Below are positions 19,716 through 26,903 of a stretch of 28,054 nt of DNA, piece after piece. The notes under the pieces were generated by a model. The model was given only the letters and a program-made list of their open reading frames with translations, was not told the origin of the DNA and made no database searches. The position numbers were made by a program, and so were the translations under genes. The stretch is from a virus. How positions within the stretch are numbered: position 1 is the first letter of the stretch; each line of letters starts with the position of its first letter. The stretch covers positions 1-28,054 of IMG/VR virus record IMGVR_UViG_3300027733_000171; one strand, written 5' to 3'.

Positions 19716-20312
19716 CTAGGCTACCGTCGAGCACATGATGTAGTAGGTCGTCCCGTTGGCGCTCAACACCGGCATGGTGTGAGTAACCACGGGGCTGCCG
19801 ACCGCTGCGCGGAACGCACCGGCCACGGCAGGAGAGGGGACAGCCATCATATTTGCGAGAACCTTGGTGCCCGAGTTGGTCACGCGGATAAACGCGGCCG
19901 AGGCGGGAACCGTGCAGTTGGCGGCCAGATCACTGTCGACGTTCAGCGCGGACAGGGTGCCGCCCGGAGCCGCCAGAGCGCCCATGCCCAGAGTAGCGCG
20001 CAGGGCGTGAGCGGAGCCGGAGATGGTGCCCGGGGCGTCGATCGACAGCGAGATGTGCGCGCCGTTGATCGTGCCGCCAGTCGCGGCGGCCACGCCGGTC
20101 ACAACCGAGAACGCGCGAATGGTTTCGCCGGAGCCGGTCGAGGTGAAGGTCAGCTTGTTGTAACTCAGGCGGGTGTCGCCGGTGGCGGCCGAAGTGGTCG
20201 CGTACGAGCTGTTGATGTTACCGGCCGTGGTGACGGCGATGGGGGCAGTCGAGGTGCCGCCGATGAAGCCGTTCAGCGAAGTGACTGGACCCGAAAAGGT
20301 GGTGGAAGCCAT
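19716..20312 (-). CDS. Probable head or tail structural protein
   Basis: A 198-aa, beta-rich protein opening MASTTFSGPVTSLNGFIGG, typical of phage head or fibre decoration proteins with short SGPV/NG phrases. The middle (DTRLSYNKLTFTSTGSGETIRAFSVVTG) and end (SANGTTYYIMCSTVA) show strands and no catalytic motif. The ATG at 20312 (residue 3 of a longer start) is preferred because AAAGGA lies 8 bases upstream; the earlier ATG leaves too little space. It is the first gene after the capsid hairpin, suggesting a major virion protein in its own right. Confidence 0.72.
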   Translation of the reverse strand: MASTTFSGPVTSLNGFIGGTSTAPIAVTTAGNINSSYATTSAATGDTRLSYNKLTFTSTGSGETIRAFSVVTGVAAATGGTINGAHISLSIDAPGTISGSAHALRATLGMGALAAPGGTLSALNVDSDLAANCTVPASAAFIRVTNSGTKVLANMMAVPSPAVAGAFRAAVGSPVVTHTMPVLSANGTTYYIMCSTVA

Positions 20313-20405
20313 GATCATGTTCCTTTATGCACAAGTAGCTCGATAGTCTGTGCATCGTCCGCCGGGGCGGTCTAGCGAGCTGGGTTTTCCCCGGATGAGA
20401 AGTAA

Positions 20406-20436
20406 GACCCGAGCCAGCTTTGGGCCAGCTCGGGTC
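20406..20436 (-). terminator. Hairpin after the major capsid gene
   Basis: A 13-bp stem (11 Watson-Crick and two G-U pairs in the minus-strand RNA) with a 5-base loop, starting 9 bases after the capsid gene's TAA stop. The right arm is followed by a T/C-rich but not purely T tract (TTACTTCTC). It probably ends or stabilises the capsid mRNA. Confidence 0.6.
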
Positions 20437-20445
20437 TCAGTTGGG

Positions 20446-21360
20446 TTAGATACCCGGCGTGCCGAATACGCCACGCGGGTCAGTCCATCCGAAATTGTAA
20501 CGCTCGGTGGCCTTGTACCTCATGGAGTCAGTTTCGAAGTCGCCTTCCATGGACTTTTCGAGCCCACGGCGCATGGCCAGCTTCAGACCTTCCGGCGCAT
20601 CAGTCTGGATCCACCACGCGGTGGTCGAGGTGATACGCGACAGGTTCGCCTGACCATCGGCAAGCAGCCCCATCGACTTGACGGGGTTGATGTCGTTGTC
20701 AGCCGTACCGGCCCGCAAGGCAGACTTCAGCAACACTTCGGCTTGGAAGACGTTGCTGGGACCAGCGACGATCTTCTTCGGCGTCAGGCGGATGCGCTTG
20801 CCGTTATTGTCCACCGCATTGCGGATCTGGATCAGGAGCTGTTCCAGAGACGTCTGCGACAGGTTGGCGGCAGTGCTCAGCTTGTTGCTGAAAGTACCAT
20901 TGGCGATCGGGTGGTTCGTCGCCACCAGTTCCACGCCATCGCCACCGACATAAGCCGAGTTGAAGGCACGGTTCAGGATGTTGGCGCCAAGGGTCTCCTT
21001 GGTCTCGATCAGGGACTGCGCCAAGTGACGGGCGTAGGTCTGGCCGATACGAATGTGGTCGCCATCTTCCACCAGCACTTTGGTCAGGGCGAAGGCAAGG
21101 CCATACACCCGGTACACATAACGCTGGATAAAGAGGACGCCACCCGACTGGTAGGTGACAGGCATGCCGTCCGGGAGTTCCGGCGCAGCGCCGAAACCAT
21201 ACAGGACGGGTTCTTCGTGGTAGTTACGCGGGATGCCGTTAAACGTCTTGAAGACGCCGGCATATTCATCTGCACGCTGCGTGTAGATGCCGTCGAACTC
21301 TTCGTTCAGGATCGGTTCAACGATTGAACGAAAGTCGGTACTGCGCATTGGGGTAGCCAT
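20446..21360 (-). CDS. Major capsid protein (Mu gpT-like/HK97-fold, inferred)
   Basis: A 304-aa protein. It opens STDFRSIVEPILNEEFDGIY and has TFNGIPRNYHEEPVLYGFG, a RIGQTYARHLAQSLIETKETLGANILNRAF helix read as the spine helix, GVELVATNHP and KKIVAGPSNVFQAEVLLKS, then a basic end (KATERYNFGWTDPRGVFG). The pattern of NHPI and a central spine helix resembles Mu gpT-type major heads of HK97 fold; the family is inferred. AAAGGAGC lies 8 bases upstream of the ATG. Position after scaffold and decoration genes and before a hairpin agrees with the most highly expressed head gene. Likely 300-400 copies per capsid; that number is general knowledge. Confidence 0.88.
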   Translation of the reverse strand: MATPMRSTDFRSIVEPILNEEFDGIYTQRADEYAGVFKTFNGIPRNYHEEPVLYGFGAAPELPDGMPVTYQSGGVLFIQRYVYRVYGLAFALTKVLVEDGDHIRIGQTYARHLAQSLIETKETLGANILNRAFNSAYVGGDGVELVATNHPIANGTFSNKLSTAANLSQTSLEQLLIQIRNAVDNNGKRIRLTPKKIVAGPSNVFQAEVLLKSALRAGTADNDINPVKSMGLLADGQANLSRITSTTAWWIQTDAPEGLKLAMRRGLEKSMEGDFETDSMRYKATERYNFGWTDPRGVFGTPGI

Positions 21361-21377
21361 GGTTCAGGGCTCCTTTC

Positions 21378-21950
21378 TTAGTATGCGGCCGCGTCAGCGA
21401 CATTCTGATGTTCGCTGATCTGGACCTGAACGATGACATAGTCGTCACCCCAAGCGTTGTTCGGGCCCGGCGTGATGCCGATGACACGAAGCGACGCGTT
21501 TGCGGCGGAAGTACCAGTGTCGAGCATCTGCGAGGAGAGGCCCGTGGTGGTGTTTCCGCTGATGGCGGTGAGGTTGTACTGCTTGCCGATGCTGGCGACT
21601 GTCAGCGTGGCGTTCGACTGGATTTCGTAGATGATGGTGCTATCCAGTGTCGCGTAGGCAACCACTTCGGCCGCATACTGCGAGGCAGTCCACTTGTTGG
21701 ACACGCGGCGACGACCGTCGCTGTCTGTCCACTCAACGCCCTGAAAGGTGCCAATGAACGCGGCGCCGACGGCGGACGCGACAAGGGTACCTTCGACTTC
21801 GCCTGCACCCGTGCTGGGGGCAATGCGAACCGGCTGGTTCTGGTAGATGTTGGCCGCGTAGCCGTTCTCAATCGTGAAAGCGGTGGGACGGACCACACCA
21901 CTCGGCGAGTAAGACGGACGAAGGCCAAACGGCTGGGAGACTGAAGACAT
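21378..21950 (-). CDS. Probable capsid decoration or minor head protein
   Basis: A 190-aa protein. It begins MSSVSQPFGLRPSYSPSGV and has strand-rich blocks (YAANIYQNQPVRIA, AAFIGTFQGVEWTDSDGRRR, TIIYEIQSNATLTVASIGKQ, LRVIGITPGPNNAWGDDYVI). This layout, immediately before the major capsid gene and after the scaffold set, resembles head decoration or vertex proteins of marine podoviruses. No enzyme motif is seen. AGAGGA is about 10 bases upstream of the ATG. It may alternatively be a fibre-like head protein. Confidence 0.75.
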   Translation of the reverse strand: MSSVSQPFGLRPSYSPSGVVRPTAFTIENGYAANIYQNQPVRIAPSTGAGEVEGTLVASAVGAAFIGTFQGVEWTDSDGRRRVSNKWTASQYAAEVVAYATLDSTIIYEIQSNATLTVASIGKQYNLTAISGNTTTGLSSQMLDTGTSAANASLRVIGITPGPNNAWGDDYVIVQVQISEHQNVADAAAY

Positions 21951-21989
21951 AAGCCATTTTCCTCTGGTTGGGTTGAACTACCCCAGCCC

Positions 21990-22523
21990 TTAGCTGAAAG
22001 CCGTGGGACGGGGAGCGGGTTCATACATGTCCGTCATACCGTCGCCCTCGATCAACTTTCCTCCGACACGAGCCGCCTGCTCCCGCATGATCTCTGCGGT
22101 TTCAGCCAGCTTGTTTTCCTCACGCAACGGCGCATCGTGGTGAGCTTCCTGCATGAACTTTTGGTACAAGCTCATGGGCAGCTTAAACGCGAGCATCTCG
22201 TTGACGCCCACAAAACCGGCCCATTCGCCGGTCTTGACGGACGCATATTCCAGTCCGGGGATCTCTTCAGGCTTTATCGGCTCGTAACCGAGACGGATGC
22301 GGCGATGAATACTGTCACGCGGATTGGTAGTCGTGAGCCAGATTGAGTGATACCCGGGCAAGTCGGGTAAGTCCGGCAATGCATCATTAAACAGTTGCTG
22401 ACGGAACATCTCCAGCCTGTCGTCATCGCTAACCGTGCGGTCCTCGGTAACTTTACGTTCCTCGGCTTCACGGGTACGGCGACTGGCACCGAGTTCCTTC
22501 TTAAGGCGATCATCTACGTTCAT
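21990..22523 (-). CDS. Conserved phage head-region protein (unknown)
   Basis: A 177-aa, charged protein. It opens with a helix (VDDRLKKELGASRRTREAEERK). LPGYHSIWLTTTNPRDSIHRRIRLGYEPIKPEEIPG at about residues 55-90 is the most distinctive part and fits a family I have seen in similar phage head operons; function unknown. A helical end (LREENKLAETAEIMREQAARV) follows. The ATG at 22523 is chosen because AAAGGAGC lies 7 bases upstream; a frame 33 codons longer runs into the scaffold gene. Role in head assembly is inferred from position. Confidence 0.8.
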   Translation of the reverse strand: MNVDDRLKKELGASRRTREAEERKVTEDRTVSDDDRLEMFRQQLFNDALPDLPDLPGYHSIWLTTTNPRDSIHRRIRLGYEPIKPEEIPGLEYASVKTGEWAGFVGVNEMLAFKLPMSLYQKFMQEAHHDAPLREENKLAETAEIMREQAARVGGKLIEGDGMTDMYEPAPRPTAFS

Positions 22524-22536
22524 CTGGTTCGCTCCT

Positions 22537-23514
22537 TTAGCGTGCCGAGGTTTTGTCGTAGGCCTGATACGCCTTGAGATAGCGCGTCCGAAGCGCGGGC
22601 TCATCCCACACTCCAGCATCAATCATAGCCTGTTTCCGTTCTGGTGTCACATAGACTTCTTTGCGCGTCGACGGAGGCGCATGCTCACGGCTGTTTCCCG
22701 TGGGCGGAGCCTTGCGGCGTGCCTGTGCCGCGGGCGCAGCCGGGGCCTCGTCTTCCTGTTCGGCCGGAGCGCCGCCCAAGCGAGTGGACACGCGACGTGT
22801 CAGCTCGTGCCAGTAGTCGGGCGTCTTGGGGTCGTAGCCCTGAGATACCAGACCGTCGTCGATCGCCTTGGTGATGCGGCTGTCCTCATCACGCCCGCTG
22901 GCGTCGTACCACGGGTTGGCCGTCAGCCACTCCTGCGCCAGAGACCGCACGCGCGGATCCGGGCCGGGGTTGGCCGCCTGCTGGCGGACCTGCTCAACCT
23001 TCTGTTTCGATTGAGACAAGTCCCACGCGCGCCGGTTGGCCTCATCGCGCAGGCGCAGTGCCGTCGCCATGTCGTCGCCGTTACCCGCCTCGACCGCCCG
23101 AGCCATGATCTGCTCGGCCTGCTGGGCATCGCGCAGGGCCTCCTGCATGCGCTGGTCGAGGGTTTGGGCGTTCGTCGAGAGGGCGTGCCCCTCGACGGCG
23201 GACACGCGCCGCATCAGCTCATTGTTCTGCTCGCGCAGGAAATGAAGCTCGCGCTCGGCGTGGTCCTTGGCCCGCTTGCGGATTTCGCGCCTCTTCAGGC
23301 GCCGCCGGCGGTTGGGCGATACGTCGTCGTCGCTGTCGTCCTGACTTTCAGCGAGGCGCGCGTCGCCCTCCTCCTCCTTGTCGTCTTCCTCGTCGTCCTC
23401 CTCGGCTTCCGCCTCGGCCTCCGCCTTCGGTTCTGTTTTGCCCTCGTCCTTGGGGGGCGTCTCTACGGCTACCAGTTCGTCTTCGTCAGTCTCAATCAGT
23501 TTTTCGTCAGCCAT
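22537..23514 (-). CDS. Scaffolding-like protein
   Basis: A 325-aa protein with no globular fold sign. Residues 1-70 are highly acidic (EEDDEEDDKEEEGD). Residues about 70-170 are Arg/Glu-rich coiled coil (RRRRLKRREIRKRAKDHAER, ELHFLREQNNELMRR). The last 60 residues are Pro/Ala-rich and then helical (VYVTPERKQAMIDAG). Acidic-helical proteins just before the capsid gene usually act as capsid-assembly scaffolds and are removed before DNA packaging. The call comes from composition and position, not from sequence similarity. AAGGAGA lies upstream of the ATG. The next gene starts after 13 bases. Confidence 0.75.
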   Translation of the reverse strand: MADEKLIETDEDELVAVETPPKDEGKTEPKAEAEAEAEEDDEEDDKEEEGDARLAESQDDSDDDVSPNRRRRLKRREIRKRAKDHAERELHFLREQNNELMRRVSAVEGHALSTNAQTLDQRMQEALRDAQQAEQIMARAVEAGNGDDMATALRLRDEANRRAWDLSQSKQKVEQVRQQAANPGPDPRVRSLAQEWLTANPWYDASGRDEDSRITKAIDDGLVSQGYDPKTPDYWHELTRRVSTRLGGAPAEQEDEAPAAPAAQARRKAPPTGNSREHAPPSTRKEVYVTPERKQAMIDAGVWDEPALRTRYLKAYQAYDKTSAR

Positions 23515-23535
23515 GACCGGCTCTCCTTTGCAGCC

Positions 23536-23943
23536 TTATAGGAAGGCCTTGATGGCCAGCGGATCGCCGGTCACCTTGCCTACTAGGTCGAGATCGTTAA
23601 AAATCACCAGCACGGCTTCTTCGTCGTCTGATGTCTTGACCGTCCACCGATCGCCGCCGTAGCGGGGCACGCGCACGAAGTCTCCGGGCGCGCACCACGA
23701 GCCCTCTGGCCAGCTCTCCATGGTGTTACGGTTCTTGAAGGCCAAGCTGCCCACGCTAACGACTTTGGCGACTTGGGTGTTGGCGTGCTCAATCTCGCGG
23801 CTTTCGGCCACCAGAATGATGCCGCCCGAGGTGGTCCTCTTGGCCGTCCTGATCTGAACTAGAACGCGGCTGCCAAACGGCGCAACGCCCGGGTCACAGG
23901 CCGGAAAGGCCTCGTCTATGTCGGCTATCTTCTTGGCTTGCAT
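23536..23943 (-). CDS. GroES-like co-chaperonin
   Basis: A 135-aa protein (GroES is about 97). Core: GSRVLVQI at 24-31, a mobile-loop-like TTSGGIILV at 37-45 containing the GGI[VI]L motif that binds GroEL, EIEHANTQVAKVVSVG at 50-65, a roof-like insert SLAFKNRNTMESWPEGSW at 66-83, PGDFVRVPRYGGDRW at 86-100 and DEEAVLVIFNDLDLVG at 107-122. It has a 20-residue N-terminal and a short C-terminal extension. It should cap host GroEL to help fold capsid protein, as T4 gp31 does. Start: ATG 23943 with GAGGGAG upstream; a longer frame exists but lies over the 64-aa gene. It sits between the scaffold and portal, where a head-folding factor would be useful. Confidence 0.85.
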   Translation of the reverse strand: MQAKKIADIDEAFPACDPGVAPFGSRVLVQIRTAKRTTSGGIILVAESREIEHANTQVAKVVSVGSLAFKNRNTMESWPEGSWCAPGDFVRVPRYGGDRWTVKTSDDEEAVLVIFNDLDLVGKVTGDPLAIKAFL

Positions 23944-23968
23944 TGGTGCTCCCTCTTGCAAGTTATGG

Positions 23969-24163
23969 TTAAAGGTCAAAGTCCTTCCGTTCCCGTTCCG
24001 CCACGAGACCGATGACGAGGTCCTTGGCGTGCTCAAGTCCGGCGTACATCCCGACGGCGCGTCCATAGTCGAACACGTCACGTCCGGTAGGCTGCTTCAG
24101 GGTATCTCTCGCAAGCGATGCCTGCGCGTCCTCGATAACCCGAAGCAGTGTGGCGATATTCAA
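23969..24163 (-). CDS. Small phage helical protein (64 aa), TTG start
   Basis: Mostly helical: NIATLLRVIEDAQASLARDT then DYGRAVGMYAGLEHAKDLVI and a charged end (GLVAERERKDFDL). The only fitting start is TTG at 24163, which overlaps the TGA stop of the 44-aa gene (TTGA); no ATG is available upstream in frame before other coding sequence. I recognise the GRAxGxxxGLEHAKDLI pattern as a small phage protein of unknown function. The gene belongs to the head operon and probably has low, coupled translation. Confidence 0.78.
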   Translation of the reverse strand: MNIATLLRVIEDAQASLARDTLKQPTGRDVFDYGRAVGMYAGLEHAKDLVIGLVAERERKDFDL

Positions 24164-24294
24164 GCAGGCGTCTTCTTCGTCGGCGCCTTGCTCATCGGCT
24201 CAATCGGCAGGCCCATGGCCATGCGCTTGTGCTGGTTGATGATGTCGCCGCCCTTGACGGGGGCGCCCTTGGGGTTGCTGTCGTTCTTGGCCAT
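24160..24294 (-). CDS. Very small basic protein (44 aa)
   Basis: Reads MAKNDSNPKGAPVKGGDIIN, then QHKRMAMGLPIEPMSKAPTK, then KTPA. Lys/Pro-rich, no motif. Start: AGGAG lies 7 bases before ATG 24294 but only one base before the ATG two codons earlier (24300), so 24294 is preferred. The Shine-Dalgarno overlaps the portal stop codon. Its TGA overlaps the next TTG start. A real gene is supported by this tight packing. Confidence 0.7.
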   Translation of the reverse strand: MAKNDSNPKGAPVKGGDIINQHKRMAMGLPIEPMSKAPTKKTPA

Positions 24295-24304
24295 ATTCAT
24301 TCTC

Positions 24305-26896
24305 CTACGGGTTAATGCCGGTGCCGGTGCTGACGGCAATTCTCTCGCCGCTCGTCACCTCGAGGTTGGCGATCTGCATGGCAGTCTGGTTGTCTTCGGT
24401 GTTCATCTGCTGGCGCGCCGCAATCTCGGCCTGCGCGCGCTGGGCCTCGGCCGCCTGACGCGCGGCGGCTTCCTGCGCCTTCTGCTGCAGGCCCGCGCCC
24501 TTGAGCTGCAGATCCTGCTGGTCGAGCTGGAGCTGCGCCTGATCGGCCTGCGCCTGAGCCTGCGCCTTCTGGCCATCGAGCTGGGCCTTCTGCCCGGCGA
24601 TCTCCTTGCGGGCGTTGATGTCGGCCATGGCCGCCTGAGCCGCCGGATCCATCTGCGGCTGCGGCGCGAACTGCTGCATGATCTGCTGCGCCTTCTGGAT
24701 GGCGGGCGGCAGGGTCTGGAAGACGCCGACGGCGCGGTCGGAGACGAGGTGCGAGGCCTCGGCCAGCATGCGGTCAAAGGCGCGCTTGTCCTCGGGCGTC
24801 TTGTTTTCCTTCATCATGTCGCCGATGTCCTCGCCCGTGGTCTCAGTCCCCACGTCAAACACTGAGACTGCGTACCACCATGCGATATGTTCCTTGATGT
24901 GGTTCAGCATGGCGGGGATGTAGCTCGGCGCGATGAGCGGGTTCATGCCCAGCGCCGGGTTCATCATGTAACTCAGGTGCGTCTTGAGGTGGGCGATGTG
25001 ATCCTGATCCGGGAAGGCCACGACGGGCTTGCCCAGCGTCGCCTTGACGTTCTCGGACACGGCGTTCTCGGAGTGCGGCTCAACGGAGGGCACCAGAAGA
25101 TCCTTGGAGTTCGGAACCTTCATCGTGTCGAGGATGCGCTCCTCAACCTTGCGTAAGTTGTAGAGCTGCGGCAGGAGCTGCGCCCGCTGGGCGATCGCCT
25201 GTATCTGCGCATACCGCTGCGCCTCGCTGAAGATGTTCGGATCCGACACCGGCACCACGTCGAGCGGGCCCTCGAAGTCCTTGCGCGTGGCGAGCTCCTC
25301 GCCAATCTCGGCCTCCACGTCCTCGTCATCGAGGTACATGCCATTCAGGCGGTGCAGGATGCGCAGCACGCGCCCCATGGCGTCGTGCAGGCGGCCGTGG
25401 ATGGCGCTGAAGACCACCATGCCCTGCTCAACACGCGCCAGCGTCGTCCCGACGGGCGTGTTGGCGTTCTGATCGGCCATGTCGTCCAGCGTCGTGCGGA
25501 CGACGCCCTTGCCGGCGTCAACCAGCACGCCCAGTAGCTGCAGCAGCACCGCGCTGGGCGGATTGTACGGCAGGGGCATTGCCAGCTTGCGGACGTCGTC
25601 CACATTCAGGCCGCCCTCGATCTCGAGCACCTGCGTCGGCTGGATCTCAAGCGTCTGGCCGCCGCGCGTGCCGCCCTTGAGCTTGAGCATCGTCTGCGAA
25701 TTGCTGATGTGCGCGCTGTCGAGCAGGGCGCGCAGGGCGCCAGTCGCCGCGGCGCTGATGCCGCCAATCATGTGCGGCAGGCCGATCGGGTAGGCGCCGC
25801 GCCACGGCACGAACGGGAACTCGACGAACCACTGCAGCTCCTCCTTCGTCTCGTCCAGCTCATCCCAGTTGCGGTAGATGCTCAGGACTTTGCGGGAGAG
25901 CTTGTCGATCGTGAGGATGTAGGGCGCGGGCTCAACGTCCACGTCGTCGTCGGCGTCCTGCCCCTCGAGGCTGGCAATGGCGTAGATCTCGTAGACCGTG
26001 CGCAGGCCGTCCTCGTTGTAGCTCGTCTCGCTGCGCCCCTCAATCTTATCGTTGGCCTTGCCCGCCTCGCTGAAGTCCGGGTCGGCGCTGGCCGGCACCA
26101 CGTCCACGTCGCGGTACATGCCGCTGCGCACGCGCTGCTTGTAGTCGAGCTGCGTCAGGTACTGCACATGCGTGCGGCGCTGGGCGCTGTAGAAGTTCGT
26201 CGCCGCAAAGGGCAGGTACATGTCGTCAATGGCCGTGAACAGGAAGCCGGGACGGTTGCGGTGCTCGTCCCAGCTCATCTTCAGGTACTGGGCCCCGCCC
26301 AGTGGCACCTGCGTCAGGAGCTGCTCGATCTCGGAGCGGAACTCGGGCGCCTGCACCGTGAGCTGCCAGTTCATGAACGCCGTCTTGCGGTGGGCCTTCT
26401 TGACCCGCTGCATCGTGACCTCGCCGACGATGAAGTCCTTGGCGGGTCCGCCCGAGGGCATGAGCTCCTTCATGGCGCGAGCCGCGAAGTCGATGCAGGC
26501 CTCCGTCATCATGGGGTGCACGACCTTGCTGGCGCCTTGGAACTGAGCTCCGCCGGGTGCGTCATTGCCCAGCCCAGTGCGGCGCAGGCCCTCCTCGTAC
26601 TGCTCGTCGCGCTTCTTGCGCGCCTCGCGGTCGCGGTCCACCAGCTCGAGGAACTGCGACGCCAGCTTGTCGAGCTCGGGCTCGGGCATCTCCTCGGCGA
26701 GGTTGTGGTAGAAGTCGGGGCTCTTGGCCTGCTCGGTCTCGTCCTCGTCCAGCGTGACGATCGCGCCGCCGTCGTCCGTGTCCTCGACGCCGTCGCCCTC
26801 CTCGGCCGGCGCCGGGACGCTCTCGCCCTGCATCGGCTGGTTGTCGAGCTCGTCGTCGGGCATGTCGTCGTCGGGCAGCTCGTCGTCGTCAGCCAT
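24305..26896 (-). CDS. Portal protein
   Basis: An 863-aa protein, long for a portal (P22 portal is 725). Residues 1-55 are very acidic (DDDELPDDDMPDDELD). The core starts at about 60. QGASKVVHPMMTEACIDFAARAMKELMP at about residues 122-149 is the most typical block; DDMYLPFAATNFYSAQRR and WRGAYPIGLPHMIGG support it. Residues about 735-845 are Gln/Ala-rich long helices (GQKAQLDGQKAQAQAQADQ), like the C-terminal barrel of P22-like portals. It forms the dodecameric head vertex through which DNA enters and to which TerL and the adaptor bind. GAGG is 7 bases upstream of the ATG, and the TerL stop is 7 bases before it. Stop TAG. Confidence 0.9.
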   Translation of the reverse strand: MADDDELPDDDMPDDELDNQPMQGESVPAPAEEGDGVEDTDDGGAIVTLDEDETEQAKSPDFYHNLAEEMPEPELDKLASQFLELVDRDREARKKRDEQYEEGLRRTGLGNDAPGGAQFQGASKVVHPMMTEACIDFAARAMKELMPSGGPAKDFIVGEVTMQRVKKAHRKTAFMNWQLTVQAPEFRSEIEQLLTQVPLGGAQYLKMSWDEHRNRPGFLFTAIDDMYLPFAATNFYSAQRRTHVQYLTQLDYKQRVRSGMYRDVDVVPASADPDFSEAGKANDKIEGRSETSYNEDGLRTVYEIYAIASLEGQDADDDVDVEPAPYILTIDKLSRKVLSIYRNWDELDETKEELQWFVEFPFVPWRGAYPIGLPHMIGGISAAATGALRALLDSAHISNSQTMLKLKGGTRGGQTLEIQPTQVLEIEGGLNVDDVRKLAMPLPYNPPSAVLLQLLGVLVDAGKGVVRTTLDDMADQNANTPVGTTLARVEQGMVVFSAIHGRLHDAMGRVLRILHRLNGMYLDDEDVEAEIGEELATRKDFEGPLDVVPVSDPNIFSEAQRYAQIQAIAQRAQLLPQLYNLRKVEERILDTMKVPNSKDLLVPSVEPHSENAVSENVKATLGKPVVAFPDQDHIAHLKTHLSYMMNPALGMNPLIAPSYIPAMLNHIKEHIAWWYAVSVFDVGTETTGEDIGDMMKENKTPEDKRAFDRMLAEASHLVSDRAVGVFQTLPPAIQKAQQIMQQFAPQPQMDPAAQAAMADINARKEIAGQKAQLDGQKAQAQAQADQAQLQLDQQDLQLKGAGLQQKAQEAAARQAAEAQRAQAEIAARQQMNTEDNQTAMQIANLEVTSGERIAVSTGTGINP

Positions 26897-26903
26897 GTAT
26901 GCC

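Noticed and set aside
20319-20395. Second hairpins in the gap between capsid and the 198-aa gene
   Set aside because: Pairing is short (5-6 bp, for example CCGCC/GGCGG with a 2-base loop) and not convincing as a regulatory element.
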